From Prosopocoilus inquinatus (taxonomy: Eukaryota; Arthropoda; Insecta; Coleoptera; Lucanidae): a stretch of 64,000 bases of DNA. Shown one piece after another: positions 1 through 12,789 of the stretch. Each line of letters begins with the position of its first letter. Position 1 is the stretch's first letter. Location of the stretch: the NCBI GenBank assembly GCA_036172665.1, contig CM069870.1, positions 67,828,212-67,892,211 on the forward strand. The letters run 5' to 3'. Position numbers and translations under genes: made by a program. A model generated the notes under the pieces. The model was not told the DNA's origin. It saw only the letters and a list, made by a program, of their open reading frames with translations, and searched no databases.

Positions 1-1886
1 TCTTTATCGAATTGGAATGCGATGCCCGGAGGCTAAGACGTTTACCTTCAGCGCCTGTTGCGGTCAGGGAAGCGAGAAAGAAAGAAAGAAAGGAAATTGG
101 GAATAAGAGACCTATCCCGAGAATGCATAAACTCCGTCCTCAGATAGTATCGTTTGTCTATAATATTTAAACAAACAGAAATCTAGCCAACAGTTGATAA
201 TTTTTTTTTAATCTAAAGAAACAATGATAAATTTTCTTCTGCCATCTACCGTGGTGAACTTCAAGTTTCATTTTTAAAGAAACATTCGACAAGAGATGGC
301 GCTGAATTTAATTTGTAAATATTTTTTAAAGTAAAGATTATTCAGTGAGTACCTCAAGACAGCCTCTTGGACCTTCCTAGTTTATGATGTATTTCGTATT
401 GTTGTAGCCCATTTTTATAGCAGTTTTCCCACTTCGAGTTTCCTCTTCATTTAATATTTTAATATCTTTCTTTGCTGACTCTCTCAATTTGTTCTTTGGT
501 TTCTCCATTTTGATTTTTTTGAGCAGCGCAGGTACACTTCTGCTATAAAGTTTTCGGAGTACGAGACATGCCACTGGCAGTAAGAAATTTTATGCTTTGC
601 AATTATGAACCTTATAGCTTTTACAACCGTACCTGCTACCCCGATAATAAAACCGGTCATCGCAAACACAGCGATTTAACACAGATGCGAACTTATTCAA
701 CCAACTTGAATAATCTGCTAGAAAGACTTTCATTGTAGTTGGATGGATAAGAAATTTAACAAAATTTATTTTCTAAATATTATAACGTATGTAGTAAATA
801 ATGTGTGCATTATGAAATTAAAATTTCTGAAACTTTGGCAATTTAAATTAAATAAGTCAATAAAATAAAATCTGTTATTTTTCGTTAATTAAATTTAACT
901 TTCTAGTTTCATTAAATACACATATGTTTTGCAACTAATTAATAGCTTTGTTGAGCAGAACTTCTTAGCATTTATATTATTATAATAAGAAACAAATTTA
1001 AATAATCTAGCTCATTCTATATATTTTTTCAAATACTCAAAAATCATTCACATATTTTCACAAAATAAATGTTATACGATTTAATCATTTTCTCTTAACT
1101 TCTAGATTAATGAAAACATGCCAAACTTTGTGGATGAACTTTTCAACTTATTTTACTGATGTCAGATTTGAAAAGAAACTAAAAAGAAGAATATTATTTT
1201 TTCCTCTGTGGCGTAGAATGAAATATGTATATTATTTTTAACGCAAGGATTGCATTTTTTAACTATTACACATATCATTCTATATTCTAGGAGTTTAATA
1301 CTATATTTGTTAAGTTTCCTAAATTTGTATGATTCTGAATAATTTTAATGAGTTAATTATTCGATCAATAAGTATCATCAGTAAACTTATTATTTAAATG
1401 AAATTAAGTTATTTTAAATTTATTTCACTGTAAATTCTTACAATATTATATGATACCGTATAAAAAAGAATAACATACACTGGAAAAAGTATTCAAGACT
1501 TTATTATTGAGAACAACGAAAAACTTATTACAATTAAAAACAAAACTAAAGTAAAAATTAACAAAACAATAATTCAAGTATATATTTACAACAAAAAAAA
1601 CCTGCCCAATAGTACCGTGACACATTTCTCAATACAAACAAAACAAACAAAAGGGTATCATAAAACAGAGGTTCGGTAAAATGAAACATAATTTTTCTTG
1701 ATGTCGAAAATATTTTACATGAATAGGTTTCTTGACATGTGAATAAGACGTGTATGATAAAATTGAATTGAAAATATCAATATATTAACATTTATAAAAT
1801 AAGGATGACGTGAAAAAATGTAAAATATAGCGGAAATGCTTAAATAGCATAATAGAAACCGCTTAAATAGCGACATCCTGCGATCA

Positions 1887-1933
1887 CTTCTGCTGACGAA
1901 GCCCCAAATAGGACTGAAACAGCTGTACAGAGG
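1887..1933 (+). ncRNA. hammerhead ribozyme motif, type I, short stem III
   Basis: The parts in order are: stem I 5' strand CTTCTG, core CTGACGA (1893-1899), stem II AGCCC/GGACT with loop CAAATA and one C-A mismatch, core GAAA (1916-1919), a two-base-pair stem III closed over AGCT, cleavage triplet GTA (after 1927), and stem I 3' strand CAGAGG pairing with CTTCTG. All invariant core bases (CUGANGA, GAAA, UH) are present. The stem II mismatch may weaken it. The motif shares its stem III and downstream CAGAGG with the copies at 19.6 and 44.5 kb. Confidence 0.75.
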
Positions 1934-3376
1934 AACGGGACAAAGTAACTAGAATCAAAATTGTGAGGTCTTCTATTTACTTAAAAATAAATAAAATCGA
2001 ACATATGTCCTAATTGTTATTATTTTCTTAAAATTATGTGAGCTTTCCGTATGGCAAAGCTTGTCGGTGAGCTAATAAATCACCCTGTATTTCATATTTA
2101 CTAAAAATCTATTTATGTATTTCTCGTAATGAAAATTTTAGAATCCACAGAAAAACATACACAAACTACAAACGAATAAAATTTTTGTGAAGTCAAACAA
2201 ACCAGAAGTGTATAAAGGCAGAAATTTGGTATAATTATAATTTTTCAGATTAGTTAACATCGTCGATCCTTTATAGCAATTTAACATTTATATGTCTTTA
2301 TAATATGATCTGAAATCCTGTTTTTTAACAATATAAAATATTCTAATTAAAAAAAAAAAAAAACATTTTTGTTCAATTTTTAAGTTAAAGCGAAAGAGAA
2401 CAAACAAATTCGCCACCGCGTCCGCGTTCGCAACCGCGCGTCGCCTCAATAAATACTCGGAACCAAATACTGGCAACGAAATTCAACAAACCATAAACAT
2501 CTGCACCGGCCGGGGTTTAATAGGACCTAAGTAAACAACCCTCCTATCGGGGTGCGGAGAAAGTGTCTCTGTTCCTTAAGGTTCGAAATATATTAGGCCC
2601 GTTTCAATAAGGTTCAAATTCGAATGGTTTCATTGCTTTTCATTTCGAAACTTTTAAGCATAAGTGTACATCCTCAGCATTTGTCAGTAAGTTCTTGTTT
2701 CAGTCGTTCGCCAGTTTACGCTTGCGATCACGACAATAAAAATGAATCAATTACTGTTTGGGTCGCCTCTTAACGTCGCTATATAAAAATCTATAATTTG
2801 CTTAGATAACGACATCAATTACGTAATCACGTGGGCTTTAAAAACGAAGTGTTATCGGACTGTATTGGAGGAAAATCGTGAGACTTCAGTCGGCAATTAA
2901 CAGGTCTGCGTCGACCGTTAACAACGGATTTTACGGTCGTCCGTAAATGTCATTTTATTCTTCTTCGTTTCGTCTTGGAGCTAACAGCGATGCTTGTATT
3001 TAATCAACGCCATCTCACAAAGCGGCTGACTAGAGCCTCGTCTGTTTGCTTCTCGCAGAAGGAAAAAAGCAGAAGAAGCTAAGGAAGGAAAGTCATTAAT
3101 AATTTCGTTGTTGACGCACATTGATTTCTCTAAAATGTGGTCAGGATGATTAAGTAAGGGCTGCGGGAAAAATGTCTTTCATTTCCATCGTGCTTAAAAA
3201 CAGAATCGTTTTTAATTTGTGTTTGAAATCTTACTTGACTTTGGGGAACTACCTAACGATATTGTTACAGCAGCGACTTTTAGTACGAGTCATCCCAACT
3301 TGCGTCACAGAATGTTATCGCAATTTCTCATTGATTCACGATTATTTCAGCAAAATTCCAGAAAACAGGAAGCTAC

Positions 3377-3411
3377 TATAAAAACCGTACCGGCCCGCCA
3401 GTTGATCAGTC
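3377..3411 (+). promoter_or_regulatory. TATA-box plus initiator core-promoter-like site
   Basis: TATAAAA at 3377-3383 is followed by the arthropod initiator consensus TCAGTC at 3406-3411. The Inr A (3408) is 31 bp from the first T of the TATA box, the canonical spacing. A second TATAAAA (3756-3762), with TCAGAC 20 bp downstream, has poorer spacing. No gene recognised in the window clearly starts here. It could belong to an unseen or non-coding transcript, to an LTR remnant, or be chance. Confidence 0.3.
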
Positions 3412-4079
3412 GTACCTCGAATAGTAGAAACTTACAAAGAAAGTGCGTGGCCCAATGAAGGCCAACAATTATGACATAACTCTCGGAATATCACAAAATA
3501 AACTTAAAGATCAGTACTGCTCGCGCAGGTGATCTTTTGTCGCAAAGGACGATATGATATTTAAGTTTTATGTAAACTAAATAATGCTTGCGCTCTTCTT
3601 AATTTATGCACTGCGTCGTACCAATAATGTTTGCGAATAAATGGACGAAAGTAGGAGAAAAAGTATCCGTTACAGGATATGAGCAGCTACTGTTCTGTCA
3701 TGGAATTCAAAGGTCCGTTGGCGGTCTCTCTGCGTCGCGTTGCTATCAGAGTCTGTATAAAAACGCAGTCAGCAGTCAGACATAATTCGGCAGGAAATGG
3801 GTTCAATAAACCTCAATAAACGCAGCCTCAGTCAAAAATATGTTCCAACCAAAAGCATCTCCACTTAAAAGCAGCTTGACTTAAAAACGAATCTACCGAA
3901 AGAGAGAAACGATAATATCACGTATCGCTAATACTTACCGGTTAAACATACCTGTTTGGAATTAAACAGTTTGTTGGATTGAGATGCAATTTAACGCTTC
4001 AGCTGACACGAGGATTCAAACAGCTTCCAGAAAAACCGTAATGCTTGAATTTTGCAACTGCAATTGCACACATTGTGAC

Positions 4080-7000
4080 TGCCTTTTAAATATCGATAAC
4101 ATTAATCATGATTTGCGAGAAACAAACTTCTAGAACGCCATCTGTTGTGATCTTGGGTCTCAAGAACGTCAATAGCGAGTCAACAGCGACGGGGCGCCAT
4201 CTATCGATCTATCGGCTAGTAGTAGATCTGCGTTGAAATATTTTTTAAATAAATTAAAAGAGCAATGGAGAAAGAGCATCTACCCCTCAGATCTACAACG
4301 ACGAAGTTGTCAATTAATTAAAAATGATAAAAAGTAAAATTGATTATCCTTTTTAAAACGGAAAACGGAAACAGCAAAACGAAAATATAAAAACGAAATA
4401 AAATCCGAGCAATAATAATTTAATTGACGTCACTCACTTTTCAGAAGGTTGACAGAGGTACCATCTGTGAATCGCTTTAATTACAAACTTTACAAACAAT
4501 TTCTTTTAATAGAATTTTTGATTGTCTCCTTCGATACGGGAAACACGATAACGTGGTAAACTTTAATTTCATTTTTAAAGAAATACTCGATAGTAGATGG
4601 CGCTGAACTTCATTTGTGAACATTTTTAGAAGTTATACAAACTGTAGTAACACGCACGCAAATCCAATGAATGAGAAAAAAATATAGGAAGCAGCAAATT
4701 TTCGATTTGATTTCACTTAAAAACACACGCGACAAAAAGGCGCCATCTGTTGACGAACGGTAACTCTTCGTAAAATATTTTTCATTTGGCGATCTCATTT
4801 GACGCAGAAAGAAAACGAAACGAGCGCCATCTATCGAGAGGTAATGAATCTATTTTCGTGAATCGAAACTTTTCTTTTTAGAAATTGTAAAGTTATTGAC
4901 TTGAACGAGTTAATTAATTTTTAATATGAACAAATGAAATAATGAATTTTTAAGCGCCATCTACCGTGATAAACTTCAAATTTCATTAAAAGAAAAAATA
5001 CTCGTGGATAGATGGAGCTGAACTATTAAAAGTTAATTTGAAAAGATGTTTAGAAGCTGTCAAGAAGTATCAACATTTCCAATTTAACTGAAATACTTCA
5101 TTGTTCAACATCCATAAAAGCGCGCCATCTCTTGATGAATAGTGGCAGTTGGTTACATCGTTTTTAGTTGGTGATCTCATCTGACGCAGAAAGAAAACGA
5201 GCAGCGCAGAATTTAAATAAGAAAAGCGAATTTGAAAACGCAAAGGAATTTGGAAAGAAATAACAATAAGACGCAAGTGGCTTTTAAATATCGCCTTATC
5301 GAAAACAAACTTCTAGACTGCCATCTACCGACAAATGATGAATCGATTCGGAAGTTGTAAAATCGGTGTAAAAGAGTTAATTGATTTTAATACAAACAAA
5401 TGATGATTAATAAATCACAATCTACCGTGGTAAACTTAAAAATATTTTTTTAAAGGAAATACTCGACTGTAGATGGCGCTGAACTTAATTTGTAAACATT
5501 TTTAGAAGTTGTAAAAACCGTAGTAATACGCACGCAAATCCAATCAAAGGAAAAAAAAATATAAGACGCAGCCAATTTTCGATTTAATTTCACTTAAAAA
5601 CACATGCGACAAAAAGGCGCCATCTATTGACGAATAGTAGATCTTCGTAAAATATTTTTTAATTAGCGATCTTATTTGACGCAGAAAGAAAACGAGACGA
5701 GCGCCATCTATCGACAAATAATGAATCTATTTTTACGAACCGAAACTTTTTTTTAGAAATTGATTGATTTAAACGAGTTAATTATTTTTTAATATAAACA
5801 AATGAAAGAATGAATTTTTAAGCGCCATCTACCGTAGTAAGGGAGCTGAACTATTAAAAGTTAATTTGTAAAAGATGTTTACAAGCTGTCAAAACATATC
5901 AACATTTCCAATTTAATTGAAATACTTCATTGCGAAACGTCCATAAAAGCGCGCCATCTCTTGATGAATAGTCGCAGTTGGTTACATCGTTTTTCGTTGG
6001 TGATCTCATCTGACGCAGAAAGAAGACGAGAAGCGCAGAATTTAAATAAGAAAAACGAATTTGAAAACGCAAAGGAATTTGGAAAGAAATAGCAATAAAA
6101 CGCAAGTGACTTTTAAGTTTTATCGAACACAAACTTTTAGACTGCCATCTACCGACAAATGATGAATCGAAACTATTCGGAAGTTGTAAAATCGGTGTAA
6201 AAGAATTAATTGATTTTAATACAAACAAATGATGATTAATAAATCACAATCTACCGTGGTAAACTTAAAAATATTTTTTTAAAGGAAATACTCGACTGTA
6301 GATGGCGCTGAACTTAATTTGTAAACATTTTTAGGAGTTGTACAAACTGTAGTAACACACACGCAAATCCAATGAAGGAGAAAAATATAAGAAGCAGCGA
6401 ATTTATCGATTTAATTTCACTTAAAAAAAGGCGAAAAAGGCGCCATCTATTGAGGAATAGTAGATCTTCGTAAAATATTTTTTAATTAGCAATCTTATTT
6501 GACGCAGAAAGAAAACGAAACGAGCGCCATCTATCGACAAATAATGAATCTATTTTTACGAACCGAAACTTTTTTTTAGAAATTGTAAATGTATGGGTTT
6601 AAACGAGTTAATAAATTTTTAATATAAACAAATGAAAGAATGAATTTTTAAGCGCCATCTACCGTGGTAAACTTCAAATTTAATTTAAAAAAATACTACT
6701 AAATGCTGAACAATTAAAAGTTAATTTGTAAAAAAATGTTTAGAAGCTACCAAGAAGCATCAACGTTACCGATTTAATTGAATTACGTAGTTTACCTTTC
6801 ATTTGAAAACGATGATAAAAGCGCGTCTTCTATTGGCGGACAGTGGCAGTTCGTAATTTAGTTTTCAGATTTTTCAGATGAAAAACGAAAACGAAAAATG
6901 AAAAATTTGGAAAAGAATTAAAAAGAAATAACAATAAAACACAACTGGCTTTTAAATACGGCTTTGTCGAAAAGAAACTTCTAGAGTGCCATCTAGCGAC

Positions 7001-7190
7001 AAATGATGAATTGAAACTATTTGGAAGTTGTAAAATTGGTATAAACGAGTTAATTGATTTTAATTTAAACAAATGATGATGATTAATAAATCACCATCTA
7101 CCGTGGTAAACTTCAAACTTAATTTGTTTAAGGAAATACTCGACTGTAGATGGCGCTGAACTTAGTTTGTGAACATTTTCAAAGTAAAAA
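4080..7190. repeat. ~850-bp tandem repeat array rich in AGATGGCGC
   Basis: Three near-full copies and partial ends of a ~836-864-bp unit. The phrase TAGATGGCGCTGAAC recurs at about 4594, 5472, 6298 and 7145. Each unit also holds several GCGCCATCT motifs in the opposite sense and a recurring GACGCAGAAAGAAAACGA segment. A related stretch occurs at 240-340. Short open frames here are not conserved between copies. Confidence 0.9.
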
Positions 7191-8199
7191 TCAGAGTAAT
7201 GTGAATTTTGTTCGGTTCCTCGATTAAACTGCTTTGTAAACAGTGTCTTGGTAAAATGCATGTTATATCTGATCTAAATTTCATAATTTGCCTTTTCTTC
7301 AAGTCTTAATGAAACATTCGGTATCGGTTTGACCTGAACCTGAGGCTTTACGAAACCAATTAAATTCATTCCTGGTCGTCGATCATTACTGTAATAATCG
7401 GTTATGATGAGTAACTGCATTCAAAGAATGCCGAAAAATTCTGTCATGGCGTTGGTATTTCAAGAGAAATACCTGAGCGAAAAATCTACCAAAAAAAAAC
7501 AAGTCCCCGGACCTCATTCCTCCTTATCAATTTGAAATTAAAATTACAAGAAACACATTAATTAGTCGCAGACTTGCGTCCGTCGAATTAGGCCAGATCT
7601 GGCCTTCGAGTTTTCGAGACGAGACGGAATGGTCAATGGGCGAGCGTAACCGGGAACTTATTTTATTTTTCCTTTTAAATCGTGACCGTAGCAAGTTTTC
7701 GGAATTATTTAAATCGCGTGCTTTCAGTCGAAGAACATGCGACGACGAAATTTCGGGTCACGTGCGCGGTAATTGCGGTAGATTACGGCGAAGAGTAATT
7801 TCGTCGTGCGGTAATGGCCAGAAGAAGCGAAAACCAGGCTGACGCAACACGAACGTCCGTGAACTCACCCTGAAACGACGACCAAACAAACGCCGCCGAT
7901 AGTTAACCAAATCGATTTCTAGGGCCTCACCTTTTTAAGGTTTTATGAACACAAAAAGACATTGAAAATTTACTCAGTGTTAAGTCAGACGAATAAAAAA
8001 CATTGGGGTGTAATGATCGGGGTTCCCAACGGGGTCGATATGGACCTCCAGTGGATCGATGAAGATTTGCGACTTGTAGGACTCGGTTGGGATTAGTGGT
8101 CAATTAAAAATGTTCACATTCTATTATTCCATTTCATTATGCAAAGAAAATTAGGATAAAGTCAGAACACAAAGCCTCTGATTAGAACGTCAGCCATAA

Positions 8200-11100
8200 A
8201 ATATTATTTAAAATTCTATTAAAATAGTTTTCCCCTTTGGCCAAGAGATGGCGCTTTAAACAAATCGCCGGTTATTCGCTACGACGCATTCGTTTGGTTT
8301 TCCTTAAAATAAATGCAGACGCAAAGCGCGCAATTATTGCTTAGGGCTTAGGATGTTAACGTCAATACGATATCTTGCTGTCTAAAATCAGAATTGAAAT
8401 AGTTTTCATTTTGGTCAAGAGATCGCGCTTTTTAGATTCTAAATTTAATTTTGAACTAAATATAGTTGCAGACCAGAACGCTAGTTAAGTTATTGCTTAG
8501 AATGTAATAAACGTGAAAACGATATGTTCTTGCCGTCAAAATCAGAATTAAAATAGCTCTTTTTTTTGTCAAGAGATAGCGCTCCGCGTACTTCCCGTCG
8601 TGCCTTTTAGATTTTCGATTTGTTTTCGAAATAAAAACCATTGCGTTACAACTCGGGGTTTCGTTGAGAACGTCGGCGAAAAAACGAAATGCTGTTAGAG
8701 AAATTTCAGGTCAAAATCGTCTAAAATTAGAGTTAAAATAGCTCTCGGTTTTGGTCAAGAGATGGCGCTCCAAGTAATACCCGTCGCTGCTTTTAAATTT
8801 AAATTAGATTTCGAAATAAAAACTGTTGCGCTTGAGAACGTTGCGTCGGCGACAAAATGAAATGCAATTACAGAAATTACAGTAAAGATAGCTTCCGGTT
8901 TTGGTCAAGAGATGGCACTCCAAGTAATACCCGTCGCTGATTTTAAATTTATATTAGATTTCGAAATAAAAACTGTTGCGCTTGAGAACGTCGCGTCGGC
9001 GACAAAATGAAATGCAATTACAGAAATTACAGTAAAAATAGCTTCCGGTTTTGGTCAAGAGATGGCACTCCAAGTAATACCCGTCGCTGATTTTAAATTT
9101 ATATTAGATTTCGAAATAAAAACTGTTGCGCTTGAGAACGTCGCGTCGGCGACAAAATGAAATGCAATTACAGAAATTACAGTAAAAATAGCTTCCGGTT
9201 TTGGTCAAGAGATGGCACTCCAAGTAATACCCGTCGCTGATTTTAAATTTATATTAGATTTCGAAATAAAAACTGTTGCGCTTGAGAACGTCGCGTCGGC
9301 GACAAAATGAAATGCAATTACAGAAATTACAGTAAAAATAGCTTCCGGTTTTGGTCAAGAGATGGCACTCCAAGTAATACCCGTCGCTGATTTTAAATTT
9401 ATATTAGATTTCGAAATAAAAACTGTTGCGCTTGAGAAAGTCGCGTCGGCGACAAAATGAAATGCAATTACAGAAATTACAGTAAAAATAGCTTCCGGTT
9501 TTGGTCAAGAGATGGCGCTCCAAGTAATTCCCGTCGGGGGTTTTAGATTTAAATTAGATTTCGAAATAAAAACTGTTGCGCTTGAGAACGTCGCGTAGGC
9601 GACAAAATGAAATGCAATTACAGAAATTACAGTAAAAATAGCTCTCGGTTTTGGTCAAGAGATGGCGCTCCAAGTAATTCCCGTCGCGGCTTTTAGATTT
9701 AAATTTGATTTCGAAATAAACTATTGCGCTTTTGGTTGAGAACGTCGGTGACAAAACAAAATGCCGTTACAGATATGTCAGGTCAAAATCGTCCAAAATC
9801 ACAGTTAAAATAACTTTCGGTTTTGATCAAGAGATGGAGCTCCGAGTGATTCCCGTCACGGAGTTTAGATTTTCAATTTGATTTCGAAATAAAAATCATT
9901 GCGTTACAACTCGAGCTTTGGTTTAGAACGTCGGCGACCAAACGAAATGCCGTTAGAGAAATTTCAGGTCAAAATCGTCTAAAATCACAGTTAAAATAGC
10001 TTTCAGTTTTAGTCAAGAGATGGCGTTGGTGAGTAATTTCCATCGCGTCTTTTAAATTTTCAATTTGATTTTCAAGTAAAAATCGTTGCGAATTTGCGAC
10101 ACGGGGTTTAATTGAGAACGCCGGCGTGAAAACGAAATGCTGCTACGAGAATTTCAATTAAAATAGTTTCCTCTTTCGGCCGAGAGACAGCGCTTTAAAT
10201 AATTTGCTATTTGTTTGGTACGGCGCGGCGCGTTTGGTTCTAACTGTCGATATCCTTAAAATAAACGTACACTCAGAGCTCGAAGTTATCCCTTAGAATG
10301 TCAATACGAATACGATATGTTGCTGTCGAAAATCAGAATTGGTTTCTTGTCAAAAGATGGCGCCTTCAATAATTCCCACCGGGCCTTTTAGATGTGCAAC
10401 TTAATTTTGAAAAAAATATCAATGCGAAGTTACAAGATTGGGTTTGTTTGAGCGAGAAAATCAAGTTTTGTTGCAGAAATTTTAATAAAAATAGTTTTTC
10501 GTTTAGGCCAAGAGATGGCGCTTTAAATAATTCGCTGAATATTCATCGTAACGCTGTTGATTTCCTTAAAATAAATGCAAACACGGAACGCGAAGTTATT
10601 GCTTAAAATGTCAATCTTGCCGTCTGAAATCAGAATTGAAATAGCTTTCACATTTGGGCAAGAGATGGCGCTTGCTTTCAATGATTCCCACCGCACTTTT
10701 TAGATTTGCAACTTTTTAAATAAAAATCAATGCGAAGTTACAATATTGGGTTGGGTTGAGCGAGAAAATAAAAAGTAGTTACAGAAATTTCAATTAAAAT
10801 AGTTTTCCGTTTAGGCCAAGAGATGACGCTTTAAATAATTCGCTCTATACTCATCACATCATGACACTTGCGATTCTTTTTAAATAAATGCAAACGCAGA
10901 CCGCGAAGTTATTACTTAGATTGTCAATCTTGCTGTCTAAAATCAGAATTGAAATAGTTTCCACATTTGAGCAAGAGATGGCGCTTACTCTCAATGATTC
11001 CCAACGCGCCTTTTAGATTTGCAACTTAATTTTTAAATAAAAATCAATGCGAAGTTACAATATTGGGTTGGGTTGAGCGAGAAAATAAAAAGCAGTTACA

Positions 11101-11215
11101 GAAATTTCAATTCAAATAGTTTTCCGTTTAGGCCAAGAGATGACGCTTTAAATAATTCGCTCTATACTCATCGTATCATGACACTTTCGATCTTTTTTTT
11201 TAAATAAATGCAAAT
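8200..11215. repeat. 150-bp satellite with diverged flanking units
   Basis: From about 8790 to 9700 the unit is exactly 150 bp (the phrase AAATTAGATTTCGAAATAAA and its variants recur every 150 bp). The four central copies are nearly identical and the outer ones diverge. Further out, two alternating unit types (GGTCAAGAGATGGCGCTCC and GGCCAAGAGATGGCGCTTT) give a ~310-bp spacing up to about 11215. Identity is highest in the centre, typical of satellite homogenisation. Confidence 0.93.
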
Positions 11216-12789
11216 GCAGAACGCGTACCGTTTCTGCATTGAAGGCCGTGACTTCTTTCACGACCTTGAAACGGGTGTAACAGCAGTTCAGTTTCTTGAC
11301 TACAATCGACATGTAAACAACCCCAGACAGCTGACTGAGTAATGTACCCCGCATGCTATTTTATTTCGTTTTGTTACATAGGCACATTTTTGTGCATTAT
11401 ATTAAAGTACATATTACCGTGACTTTAAATTTAAATTTAAATTGGTTTAAAATTAAAAATTGGTTTTAACGTTTTGCAACTTCGACTCGATTTTGAAGGA
11501 GAAAGACATAGAGAAGATGAAAATCAGCAAAATATTAATTTGCTCTTAAGTGGGCGAAATAATTTGAAATATTTCGCATGCCACTACGTAGAGAATTAAA
11601 CGTTACGCCTTTCTACAAGAAAATATACAGGATGTTCCATTGAAAATAACTGTGGCTGGTTGCCACCAGCTTAGGGAACAACCTGTAGGTACGAGTCAAA
11701 ATAATTTTGGATTACAATACTGTTACGACTTCAGGGTTCGTAAATAATACTCATCGACTAATTTTAAACACTTTAATTTAAAAAAAAAAAACCCTTATAT
11801 TGACAAATCACACTTCTATTATTTCGTCGTTTATAGCTCCTTCGTGTTTAAATAAGAACTATCTCGGCAGCACGCCGATGCCCTTTTATAGTTAACACAT
11901 CTGTTTCTATACGGGTATGGAAACGTCCAGAGCATTTCCGGTCCCACTAGATTGCTCTCCAGCTTTCCCGAAGGTACCTGCAATATCGCGAGCGAAACAG
12001 TACTACATTTTGTTGGTTGGATTGGACTGCCCTCAACGAAATTTAAAAATCACAGCGCCACTTGCCATCAGATATCATAAATAACCAGGAGAGCAACGTA
12101 ATAATAGTAAAGTGGTAGCGTTTGTACTCGAACGGAGGTTTAAATTGATCATAGTTTTAAAAGTCAATGACAAAAATTTTTGCTTCCAACTTTTTTTGTC
12201 AGTTTTTCTATTCTAAAGGTACGACGTAGACTAAATATCAATTTCGATGCATCCAAGTGAGTACATTCGTAACTCTATTTGATTTCCTTCTTCACAAATT
12301 CTCTCCAGATGTGTAGGGAGAAGTTAATATGAAAACAAGAACGGGCAGCAATTCTACAAGGAAATTAAAATTAAAAAGTCACAGATATTTTATGTAAATA
12401 ACCACCGGCAAGAAAAGTCCTGCAAGTTCGCTGAAGTGGAACGCTAGCAACTATTATTCTGTTAATTGTAACATTCATTAATTTATTTATTTGAATTGCA
12501 AGATGTTTCAAATACAGTTTTTTTTTTCTGTCGTGGAACTGAATGAACGTCGTTGTGCTTGTGTTTGTTGTTCCAGCATTCCAGAAAAATAATGAAGCCA
12601 CTCCAATTGACGGGCAGTGTACTTCACGATTTAAACGCCCGTAATGAGTAGTTGCCTTAATTTTCTATTTTTAATTGAATTCCTTTCATTGTTTTGGTTA
12701 AATGTTGAAAGCATCCGGAAGTAATTTTGTTTCCGTTAATTCAGCTGGGTTTCTTGATTGGTATCAATTAATTTGATAAATTAAACTGT

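Noticed and set aside
377..669. Two overlapping minus-strand frames (VKAIRFIIAKHKI.., KKIKMEKPKNKLRESAKKD..)
   Set aside because: Could be a small decayed gene, but no homologue is recognised, the frames are shifted, and neither is supported by splice sites.
3756..3780. Second TATA box with TCAGAC initiator
   Set aside because: Spacing of about 22 bp is too short for a canonical TATA/Inr pair, so it is mentioned only as a note to the 3377 site.
7636..7842. 68-codon frame in a CG-richer stretch
   Set aside because: Basic, featureless peptide without homology. It may be an untranslated or regulatory segment but there is no support for coding.
9554..9754. 66-codon frame in the 150-bp satellite
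   Set aside because: Translation of satellite units, with no conservation of frame between neighbours.
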